DNA of 64,000 bases from assembly GCA_004835665.1 (NCBI GenBank), contig RBKR01000016.1:682001-746000 (forward strand). The letters are read 5' to 3'. The position numbers were made by a program, and so were the translations under genes. Below are positions 56,001-64,000 of the stretch, piece by piece. The stretch's first letter is position 1, and each line of letters starts with the position of its first letter. This DNA is from Phoma sp. XZ068 (Eukaryota > Ascomycota > Dothideomycetes > Pleosporales > Didymellaceae). The notes beneath the pieces were generated by a model. The model was not told where the DNA came from, did no database searches, and saw only the letters and a program-made list of their open reading frames with translations.

Positions 56001-57597
56001 CTTCACATACCACAACGTTCCCGTGCGGCTTCCTACATTGGATGACCGACGTTAGCCGGATCCTCGCTTCCGCCGTTGCAGATTACAGGTGTCAATGCTA
56101 GCTCCCGCATGGTTGCCGTTCGACGTTGCTTTTGTGCGATTTCCATACTTGCAAGACGAGGGCGTTCGAATAGCAACGTCGCTCGGGGCAGCGCTACTTA
56201 CAGGCATACCTGCGATTCCTAAATAGAGTACGTCGTTGTACTGCCAGTCAATGTAGGATCTCAAAATCGATCACCTCGTTCCCGCCAGACTTGCTTCCAA
56301 AAGAGTTGGATTCAAGTTACGGGCAAACACCCGGAACTCAACCCACGGCAAGGGACGATATCTGTCGAGCAACCTGCGACCTCGTAAAGCCTATTATCGA
56401 TCTGCACTCGCTCTCAACAGTTTCGCATTTCTCTCATTGGCGTCAGCTACCAGAGCGTCCGGTGAACGACACGGTCATACGAGACGTTCTCATTTTTCTC
56501 CAACGCGGGCAGGCTGAATCACAGAGGCCGCCCTTTAGGATGGTTCTGCACACCGAGCGCATAGTGCACACTTATCGACCGGTAACCTTTGTCCCAACGA
56601 AGGAGGTGTTGCTCTCGTGTTCTGGACATGTGCATGTTGCGTTACCCCATTCGGGATATATTTTTATATGCCTAGCTTCCTCCGGGGAGTACCCAGATCT
56701 CCTCGTTAGATCATGCAAGCTAGAGATCTTCACCGATCAGCCACATGGTTGCACAACGCCCAAGGTCCGCCGCAGGAACAATGCACTTGCTTCTGCGAAA
56801 CAGCTGCAATTGCAGGCAACTTCTTCTCGATAGACATATCTGCTGTCGATATCAGAACGCCTGCTCCCAAGGCCCTCACATAAGAAGTGTGCGGTTTCGT
56901 AATGACACTATCCGTTTCTCCTTCACTGCAATTAAGCATTGGGTTGGTAAAGGGCCTACGACAGACTGGCTGCCGATCCTCGTGTACCATAGTAATGCCA
57001 ACTGAGTCTGGCAGACCGGAACTGCACGTTCCATGTCTAAGTGGAAGTACGGTGAGTTCTAAAAGTATTCGATTGTGCGTAACTGGGAGGCGGTTGTTGG
57101 TGTAGCTTACCACAAATACCGTACGTATATTGCTCACACGACAAACTTTATTGTCTCCTTTGAGAATGGACGTTCTTTTGGCGATCCAACCGAACGGCAA
57201 TACCACAAAATGACAACAAGATCTGTTGATCTCTGCTCATGAATGTGCATTCGATAACGCCTGGAACAAGACCAACACATTCTCGTGCAGACCAGATTAC
57301 TCTAATTTGAATTTCTCTCAAGTCCCTTCCCTATCACCACCCGCAGAGGATGTTGCAACAATCCCCCAAATCCCATCCTCCAGCAACCCCCTCCACAGAA
57401 ACCATGTCCCACAACTTCTCCCATCCCTTTTCTCATTTACACCCCTCTTTACCCTAGACACATCGAGTCATTCCCGCAGCGGCACAAACACGGCACGACA
57501 GCGACAAACTTGAGGCGTCGGTAAAAGGCGTGTGCCGCGTCATGTGTCCGCGCGGCCTCAACCACAAAACGGACATCACGTACCGGTACCTTGGATG

Positions 57598-57942
57598 TCA
57601 CCGTGGGAATGACACGGTCTCGCTATCGCAACCAGTGGCTGTTGCAAGGAAGATGTCCGGTGTTTCAGTGCGGTGGTAGGGGGAGATTGGGTGGTTGATG
57701 TTTGCTTGGGTTTTAGTTGATTGCGGTTTGAAGTCTGGGTGGAGGGCGCGGAAAGTACGCAAGTGTTCAAAGTGGTGTTCTATAGTGTGAATGGTACTCT
57801 CATCACTAGCGATATACTCAGTTTGGCGTCTTGATACTTCGCCATTGACGTGAACCAAATCATCATAACGACACGTCGAGCAGCAGGCAATGCTAAATGG
57901 GACAGTCAGGGACGGAAGATACTCGCGTATCATCTCACGCAT
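57598..57942 (-). CDS. Hypothetical ORF, 114 aa, weak
   Basis: Open from an ATG at 57942, with composition that could be coding (SRRQTEYIASDESTIHTIEHHFEHLR) and a CCSTC cluster. No family is recognised. The ORF extends 5' without an ATG, so it could be a fragment or an exon of a larger gene. It points away from the 58053-58454 ORF. Confidence 0.22.
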   Translation of the reverse strand: MREMIREYLPSLTVPFSIACCSTCRYDDLVHVNGEVSRRQTEYIASDESTIHTIEHHFEHLRTFRALHPDFKPQSTKTQANINHPISPYHRTETPDIFLATATGCDSETVSFPR

Positions 57943-58052
57943 GTATCTATTCGGACGAACCCATCGCGTCCGCTCAGTAAAAAGCACAGCATTATCAGCG
58001 TACTTTGCACTTCAGTCGTTCTCAAGTTGAGAATACTACAACAGCGGAAGAC

Positions 58053-58454
58053 ATGCTTACGGGTTACTGTATGCCTCCAGGTCACCTCACGCTTCCCCTC
58101 AAACAAGTAGCAAGTGCACTGAGCATGTACTTAGACCTTCAAGTAGACAGAGCAGAGCAGTGGACTATCTTTTGTGCTCGACTACCTCACCATCAGAATA
58201 TGTCTGCCCGTGTTGCCAGTGCGCATTTGACTGTGAGTAATAGTGAGGTGAGGCATATAATGAGACGAGGTAGGGAATTGCTTGGAAATGTACTCGATCG
58301 CAGGGAGGTATATTCAAAATCCTACGAAGATTCGTCCGAGGCACAGATACACCAGGAAGGTAGGCTCGCGAAATATGCGTTAGAGATGAGCAAGCCAAGC
58401 ATATTGAACATCATTGATGATTTTAACTTGTATGGATCACAGCGTAACGAGTAG
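58053..58454 (+). CDS. Hypothetical ORF, 133 aa, weak
   Basis: ATG at 58053, stop at 58454, 39 bp before the convergent acyl-CoA dehydrogenase stop. The translation looks helical (SNSEVRHIMRRGRELLGNVL, then LAKYALEMSKPSILNIIDDF) and lacks the Ser/Pro/Arg bias of chance frames here. No domain is recognised. It could be real, a gene remnant or chance. Confidence 0.3.
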   Translation: MLTGYCMPPGHLTLPLKQVASALSMYLDLQVDRAEQWTIFCARLPHHQNMSARVASAHLTVSNSEVRHIMRRGRELLGNVLDRREVYSKSYEDSSEAQIHQEGRLAKYALEMSKPSILNIIDDFNLYGSQRNE

Positions 58455-58493
58455 AACTTTGATATTCAACGACTTTCAATCGACTACAGCGCT

Positions 58494-60073
58494 CTACAAC
58501 TTGCTTGCCTCCGCACTTGTCCTGTTCAAGTACAGCGGATCCCTGGGCTCGATGCCATACTTCCTGCACAGCTCCTCTCCCTTCTTCTTCTGCGCCTCGA
58601 TCCTCAGCTTATGCGCAGGACCCTTCTTGTTCTCATTCCTGCCAAGCTGCAACAAATGCACCTCATCAGGCCCATCGACAATCCTCATCGTCCTGCCGCT
58701 GGCATACATGCTCGCGAGCGGGGTGTCCTGGCTTACACCAGCACCTCCGTAGGCCTGGATCGCCCAGTCGATGACCTTGAGGTTGACTTCAGGGACGAGG
58801 ACCTTGACCTCGGCGATTTCCTTCAGAGCACCCTTGGCATTGGTCTCGTCAATCTTGATGGCTGCATCGAGGACGGCGAGACGCGCGGCGTCGATTTCAA
58901 TACGTGCGCGAGCGACACGTTCAAGCAGGATGCCGTGCTTGTGGAGCATCTCGCCGAAGGGCTTCTTGCGCTCGTCATTCAGACGGGCGAGCATCCATTC
59001 GAGGGCCTTCTCAGCGGAGCCAATGCTGCGCATGGCGTGGTGAATACGGCCGGGTCCGAGACGACCTTGAATGATTTCGAAGCCCTTGCCCTCACCGAGG
59101 ACCATGTTGGAGGCAGGGACACGCACGTTGGTGAATGTGACGTGGCCGTGGCCGTGAGGCGCATCGTCGAAGCCCATGACCGAGAGCATGCGGTGAATGG
59201 TGACACCGGGAGTATCGCTTGAGACAAGGATGACGGACTGTTGCTTGTACTTGTCGGCGTTGTTGGGGTCGGTCTTGCCCAAGACGATGAAGACCTTGCA
59301 GCGAGGGTCACCGATTCCTGAAGACCACCATTTCTGTGTTGACTGTCAGCAAAGCCTGGGTGAGACGGTGTGCTTTGTGGTAACGTACCTGGCCGTTCAG
59401 GACGTAGTGGTCGCCGTCACGCTGGATGGTCATCTCGATATTTGTAGCGTCACTCGAGGCAACTTGGGGTTCGGTCATCAAGAAGGCAGATCGAATCTTG
59501 CCGTCAAGCAGAGGGTCAAGCCACTTCCTCTTCTGTGCCTCGCTGCCGTACTTGGCAAGTACCTCCATGTTTCCGGTATCGGGAGCAGCGCAGTTGGTAG
59601 CCTTTCTGCAGTCAGCAACCTTGTTCCTTGTTGTTGTCGCGGGTGTCATACCTCAGAAGCTACCCTGCTCTTGCCCAGGTACTCAGCCATGATGCCGTAC
59701 TCCAGGTTGCTGAAGCCAGCACCCTCCTTGAAATGTGCCTTGGGAAGGAACATGTTCCACAACCCAAGCTCTCGTGCCCTCTTCTTCAAGTCCTCGATGA
59801 CAGATGGATGCGCTGAGAAGCGCTCCTTGGTTGTCTCACCAAGCTGGCGAAGGTATACCGCATCGGCAGGGATACATTCTTCTTCGACGAACTTCTCGAC
59901 CTGAAATATGTGTAAGTATAAGTGTAGTGATCGACTACGGACAGTGAACATACAATATCAAGTGTCTTTGACGCCCTCTCACTGAGGAAGGGTCGTGCAA
60001 TGGTAGGGACGCGCTGTGAAGCAGGGATGTGGCCACTGGGGGCGTTGGTCAGGAGGCTGTACGGAACAGACAT
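58494..60073 (-). CDS. Acyl-CoA dehydrogenase, ACAD10/11 type, with peroxisomal SKL end
   Basis: FAD enzyme that oxidises an acyl-CoA to its 2-enoyl-CoA. Exons 60073-59954, 59900-59652, 59601-59389 and 59333-58494 give 473 aa. N-terminal helical part: ELGLWNMFLPKAHF, GFSNLEYGIMAEYLG. FAD/substrate part: NMEVLAKYGSEAQKRKWLDPLL, FLMTEPQVASSDATNIE and KWWSSGIGDPRC. C-terminal part: GRLGPGRIHHAMRSIGSAEKAL, IQAYGGAGVSQDTPLASMY and the ACAD10/11-type RIVDGPDEVHLLQLGRNE. The chain ends in SKL, a canonical PTS1 signal, so a peroxisomal location is likely. The expected electron acceptor there is not evident from the window. Confidence 0.93.
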
Positions 60074-60688
60074 CTTGGTTCAATTCTTGACAGCAGCGAT
60101 GAAATGTAGTGAGAAGAACCTGGAGACCAAAAGTCCGAGGAGTCTGGGGTAATTGAAGGGGGCGTGGCGGCTGGCAACGCTCGGTTGCTTCGGCGATTGC
60201 TGGAGCTCTTGTCCCCGCAGATTGAGCTACCCTAGGACCTCGGCTCGAATGTTCCCCACAATGCTTGGCTATGGAGTGACTAGCGGACACTGATCGTACG
60301 TTGGTAACGTTATCCAGCGTAGACTCCTGGAATTCGAAACGTTTGGGCCGAGGCACGATGTGTTGCGTCTTTAATGCATTACAATTGCAGCGCGGGATAT
60401 CTATACTGTTTCGAGAGCCACTTGTGCTATCAACTATATTGAAATCATGCATGATTCAGCGCGCAGAATACCTCACCTTCTAACGAATTCGATATGAGCA
60501 TGGAAGGTGCATTCATTCAAACGTTAACACAACGTCGACCTCGACAAAACAATAACAGGGGTATGTACAAGTCGAAGCAGCAATGATTCGCCTCAAACGC
60601 CAATTCATCCCTCAATGCATCATAAGACTATCTGAACGCCCTGCTGTCGTGCACTATAGCTCCCAGAAAAGCTGCATGCCCAGTATCA
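60074..60688. other. Intergenic, ACAD promoter and SUN-protein 3' flank
   Basis: 615 bp. The ACAD promoter and leader lie at the left and the 3' UTR of the SUN-protein gene at the right. No motif or gene is supported. Confidence 0.4.
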
Positions 60689-63600
60689 TCAGGTACTGAC
60701 AAAATAGTCGCTGCCGCTATCCATTAGCGAATTCTCGTCCGCAGCGTAATCATAGCTGCTTTGCGCCCTTCTCAATGGCGACCTCGCCTGGCCCTTGACA
60801 AGGACCGCCTTCTGTGGCACAACATGGTCCTGTTCTTCAGCGTTCAACTGGTCGATCGCGCGGTCGACCTCTTCCCATGATGGCCTGCTGTCTCGTGTAC
60901 CATTGGGTGTGGCAGGGCCGGACTGTGTTGCTAATACCTGTACGCGCTTGGCTTGGTCCTCCAGGCTAATGTCGGGGACCTTTCTTGGTGTCGGAGGTCC
61001 GCCGTCTAATTCAGCGTCCACAGCTCCGTTGATATCAGGTGGTGAAGAGCCGGACTGCGAAGCAAACACGGATCGACCACCCGGTGTGGTGGGTGTTGGT
61101 GGGCTGTAGTTGATCTGAACAGGACTTCTTGCATCGTCGCTGTCCACATCTGAGAGTAGATTGCGTCCTTGGCTTTCGTGGCCGCTTCTATCGCTCAGTC
61201 CGGCTGAGGTGTCACTGCGCCACATGTTCTTGAATGTCCGTCTACGTCTGTCTGCGCCAGTTTGGAGTCCTCGTGGTGGCGGTGGAGAATCAAAGAAACT
61301 GGAGTACTTAGTCCCCAGTTGCTGTACTATAGGCATATCTGCCGCAGCTCCCATTGTGCCCGACCTGGCGAAGAGTACTAGGCCTAGACAGAGAAGTAAC
61401 AGCGTTGACTGGACGACTGCCATTCTCTTTTGCCATACAAGCTCATCAGCCATCAAGCTGAGCCTAGCGCTGATCTCCCCCATCTCCGACTTCTGCCGCT
61501 CTTTGATGCCTTCAATCTCGATAACGGTGCTTTGCCAAAGCTGTTCGTACAAGTTGCGATAGTGCTTGAGTTCTGATATGACAGTACTGTTCATATACTC
61601 GAGGAATTTTTCCGTCTTCGCTAGCTGCTTCTTTTCAACTTTGATGAATGCATCTCGCAGGATGCGTGATTGTTCCTCAATATATTGCAGTGAAAGCGTG
61701 CTGTTGGCCTCGAGATACTGCAGACGTTTGTGGATTGATTTGAAGAACGATTCTTGGGTAGACGGAGTAGCAGCATTTGGCTGTGTAGGCGACGTACGTG
61801 ACTGGGACTGTGCTGGAGGGCTCGCTGCGGTATTGTTGTTGGAATGCTTCGGCAGGTTGTGTGCGGGCAAAGGTACTGCGTCAGATCCGGGCGAACGAGT
61901 CGCAGATTCCCTGCGAACTACAGAAGCTCCAGAGCCAGTATTGGAACTATTTCTTGCGGGACTGTGAATCACAGGAGATGCCTGAGCATGCTCTGAAGCA
62001 GCAGCGATGCTGCTAGCTCTTTGCTCCTGCGCAATGGTATCACTGTCACTGTTGTCGCCCACATTAGATGATATGGACGAAGACGACTGTAACGACTGGT
62101 TTTTGGCAGTTTCATTGCTCTGAGGAGCGTCAGTCGATTGCCCGGTAGATGCTGGAGATGGGGCCGGCCCTGAACTTGGCGATGATTCACACGTCGTGGA
62201 CTGCGATACAGTCTGACCAGATTCAGACTGAGGGCTTGCGGGGATTGGTGGTTGTGATATGCTTTCGGCAAGTACTGTCTCTTTCGAAGCCGTGGGTTCT
62301 TCTTTGGCCGGTATGATTGGCACTTGATCCGCTGGTATTGGTCCACTCCCATCGGCAGGCTTAACCACATCCCCTTCCACCTCAATCGATTCAGCGTCGT
62401 CGTCGCCGCCTCGAGCCTCCTCCTCCTCCCGCCTGAACTGTTCCATCATGGTAGTACCGTGCACTCGCAGCAGGCTCAATGGACAGTAGAACTCGTTGCC
62501 ATAGTGTGTTAAGAATTCAACACGCAGATAGCGAGCCCAAATCTGTGGCTCTGTAATGAGGAAAGGTTGAATATCGCGGGAGTTGCGAGCTTCGAAGGTG
62601 GCCAACGTGCGCCATCTCTCCATCTTAACGGGGTAGCGGTCTGACACGCTCACGCGAAAGTGCCGGAACATAGACGAGAAGAACTCGTAGTTGGCAAGGA
62701 CCACTGTGTCAACCAGAATATCGTCGCAAAGCTCGACAATAAGGAACTTGTTATCGACAGAGCACTCGTTAAGCATGTAACTGTCCTTATGTTCTGACAA
62801 CACGGCTGAGGAACCCTTAGCCTTCTTGTTTGTTTTGAGAACAGTTGCTGCGCAGTCGAACGAGGCATAGTTGAAGCGCTCCTTACACGTCTTCCCAGCA
62901 TCTTTGCTGAGCGCCCAGGAACCTGCGCCAGCTTTGTCTGCCTCTCCAGTAGATTTTGCAGCTTCAGTACCTGAAACCCTTGAAGCAAGATCACTACCAA
63001 TGGAGCTTCCCTCGGAGGAGTCCCCAAACCCACCGAAATCAATATCGATCTCTGCCTCTTCGCCTAGAGAGTCCAAAGCATTGACGTTGACTGGGCGCCT
63101 TCTAGGCCCCTGCTCGCCAGAAGCCGCTCGACCCTGTCCAACATTTTCAGGCGACTGGCCGGCTTGGGCCAAATTCCTCTTCTTCCACTCGTCAAATGAG
63201 AGAAAGTTGGCGTTATCGAAAGGCGAGTCCGTCTCCAGCTCAGTCTCTGGTTCTGTGCTTGCGGCATCGCTGCTAGTCGAACCGCCAGAGCCCGTATCTT
63301 CTGCAGAAGAGGAAGCTCCAGGTGCAGAACTCCCTCCGCTCTCACCTGTCCTGCTTTCTGCTCCTTCGTTTATGATCAGGGCCGATGTTTGCGGGGTCGG
63401 TATCGCTTCCGCTGCGGTTGCTGTTTCGTTTGTGGAGATTGTTGCAACTCGAGCCGACCAGCTTGTTTTCAGACATTGCTGAGGTAGCGTGTGCGTGATG
63501 TAGTTGATCGTACGGTATAAGCATATTGTATCGGTATCAGCGTAGGAGCGAGTGAATGGTGTTGGCTGCGAAGGACTAATAGAAGCCGCATGCTGTGTGA

Positions 63601-63733
63601 CGCTCGAGGGTGCAGTAGCGCCAGCATTGGACGTCACGCTGCTATTCGTCGACTGGGCGAGTGCGGTCGTGTATGTGCTGCAGAGGAGCAGGAATGCCGT
63701 CCATTTGCGGAGTGGAGCGCCAATCGTGGGCAT
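60689..63733 (-). CDS. SLP1-like SUN-domain protein (SUCO/osteopotentia family)
   Basis: ER membrane SUN-domain protein; yeast Slp1 works with Emp65 to protect folding intermediates in the ER. Intronless, 1014 aa. Signal peptide MPTIGAPLRKWTAFLLLCST and onward. A Ser/Thr-rich low-complexity region precedes the SUN-like domain (about 275-440): CKERFNYASFDCAATVLK, KDSYMLNECSVDNKFLIVEL, VLANYEFFSSMFRHFRVSVS and WARYLRVEFLTHYGNEFYCP. A second disordered region leads to a coiled coil (about 690-780, RLQYLEANSTLSLQYIEEQS) and a single membrane helix (VVQSTLLLLCLGLVLFA). A ~190-residue cytosolic tail follows, rich in Pro and Ser. The C-terminal membrane helix after the SUN domain is the SUCO/SLP1 order, opposite to nuclear-envelope SUN proteins. 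Confidence 0.92.
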   Translation of the reverse strand: MPTIGAPLRKWTAFLLLCSTYTTALAQSTNSSVTSNAGATAPSSVTQHAASISPSQPTPFTRSYADTDTICLYRTINYITHTLPQQCLKTSWSARVATISTNETATAAEAIPTPQTSALIINEGAESRTGESGGSSAPGASSSAEDTGSGGSTSSDAASTEPETELETDSPFDNANFLSFDEWKKRNLAQAGQSPENVGQGRAASGEQGPRRRPVNVNALDSLGEEAEIDIDFGGFGDSSEGSSIGSDLASRVSGTEAAKSTGEADKAGAGSWALSKDAGKTCKERFNYASFDCAATVLKTNKKAKGSSAVLSEHKDSYMLNECSVDNKFLIVELCDDILVDTVVLANYEFFSSMFRHFRVSVSDRYPVKMERWRTLATFEARNSRDIQPFLITEPQIWARYLRVEFLTHYGNEFYCPLSLLRVHGTTMMEQFRREEEEARGGDDDAESIEVEGDVVKPADGSGPIPADQVPIIPAKEEPTASKETVLAESISQPPIPASPQSESGQTVSQSTTCESSPSSGPAPSPASTGQSTDAPQSNETAKNQSLQSSSSISSNVGDNSDSDTIAQEQRASSIAAASEHAQASPVIHSPARNSSNTGSGASVVRRESATRSPGSDAVPLPAHNLPKHSNNNTAASPPAQSQSRTSPTQPNAATPSTQESFFKSIHKRLQYLEANSTLSLQYIEEQSRILRDAFIKVEKKQLAKTEKFLEYMNSTVISELKHYRNLYEQLWQSTVIEIEGIKERQKSEMGEISARLSLMADELVWQKRMAVVQSTLLLLCLGLVLFARSGTMGAAADMPIVQQLGTKYSSFFDSPPPPRGLQTGADRRRRTFKNMWRSDTSAGLSDRSGHESQGRNLLSDVDSDDARSPVQINYSPPTPTTPGGRSVFASQSGSSPPDINGAVDAELDGGPPTPRKVPDISLEDQAKRVQVLATQSGPATPNGTRDSRPSWEEVDRAIDQLNAEEQDHVVPQKAVLVKGQARSPLRRAQSSYDYAADENSLMDSGSDYFVST

Positions 63734-64000
63734 TGCTTGGTCGCATAGCTTAGCCAGACTCGAGTCGCTGCGCGTTGGCTGTTTGATTGTCGATACAGCT
63801 CATGAGCGCCGATACATGTGCGGGGGGCTGGGAGGTTCAGTGCACTGCGAACCGGTGTTCGTGCAAAGACACGTTGCTGAACAGTGGCTCATACAGCCGC
63901 GTCTTTGTTCCTGCGGCGGCTGGTAACCAAGCGCTACTGCCAAGACGTCGTCATACAGCGGCTTCTGTCAAACAATGGCAAGGTGTCGAACAGACATCAG
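63734..64000. promoter_or_regulatory. Upstream region of SLP1-like gene, window edge
   Basis: 267 bp upstream of the SUN-protein start, running to the window end. No gene start is visible on the plus strand. Confidence 0.35.

Larger units (their letters stand above)
53078..58493. other. Long gene-poor block
   Basis: 5.4 kb without a confident gene. 53078-53520 is the GSK3 leader and promoter (CT-rich on the minus strand). 53520-55000 is GC-rich and full of short overlapping open frames, probably fortuitous. 55000-58500 is nearer average composition. Two modest ORFs near the right end (57942-57598 minus and 58053-58454 plus) are listed separately. No transposon ends or long repeats were noticed. 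Confidence 0.5.

Noticed and set aside
56291..57206. 180-codon plus and 158-codon minus ORFs
   Set aside because: Neither has domain-like sequence or a convincing start context.

Overview
This window reads as nuclear DNA of a filamentous ascomycete (Pezizomycotina). Genes are dense, and introns are short (about 45-90 nt) with GT-AG borders and branch sites such as CTAAC or CTGAC. The gene content is fungal: RIX1, YPP1/Rhf1-like, PBN1, SLP1/SUN, a HET-domain gene, a hybrid histidine kinase, GH15 glucoamylase and a GPI-anchored Cys-rich wall protein. Dothideomycetes is my best guess for the class, but that is inference. No tRNA, rRNA, CRISPR or intact transposon was recognised. Exons were assembled by eye from frame continuity, splice signals and family resemblance.

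Layout. 1-8318: alpha-actinin (minus, runs off the left edge), a cation/proton antiporter (plus) and the Cla4-type PAK kinase (plus). 9113-12774: a Cdc34-like E2, V-ATPase subunit f and an orphan Cys6-motif protein, all minus. 12775-16729: a patch of accessory character with coding-like scraps, a HET-domain gene broken by three single-base shifts, and a glyoxalase-family protein. 17094-24684: the YPP1/Rhf1-like TPR protein (minus) diverges from RIX1 (plus); an unknown 294-aa protein follows. 25155-29812: secreted glucoamylase with CBM20, then a protein with an apparently split beta-sandwich domain. 30262-36652: SUMO E1 subunit AOS1; PBN1 diverging from a SARAF-like protein; a BTB-like protein. 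38046-46636: an intronless PAS hybrid histidine kinase and three plus-strand surface or secreted genes (membrane glycoprotein, GPI-anchored Cys-rich protein, small secreted Cys protein). 46983-53077: nuclear cap-binding CBP80 and GSK3, both minus. 53078-58493: 5.4 kb with no confident gene. 58494-63733: an ACAD10/11-type acyl-CoA dehydrogenase ending in SKL (peroxisomal) and a SLP1-type SUN protein, both minus.

The genes are mostly independent housekeeping units. Functional themes recur: ER membrane biology (PBN1, SARAF, SLP1), signalling (Cla4, GSK3, histidine kinase), ubiquitin/SUMO (E2, AOS1) and cell surface or secretion (glucoamylase, GPI protein, small secreted protein). No biosynthetic cluster or defence island was seen. 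The most unusual items are the triple-shifted HET gene, the split-domain protein at 27962-29812, the peroxisomal acyl-CoA dehydrogenase, the possible 188-codon extension of CBP80 and the frame-preserving intron in V-ATPase subunit f.
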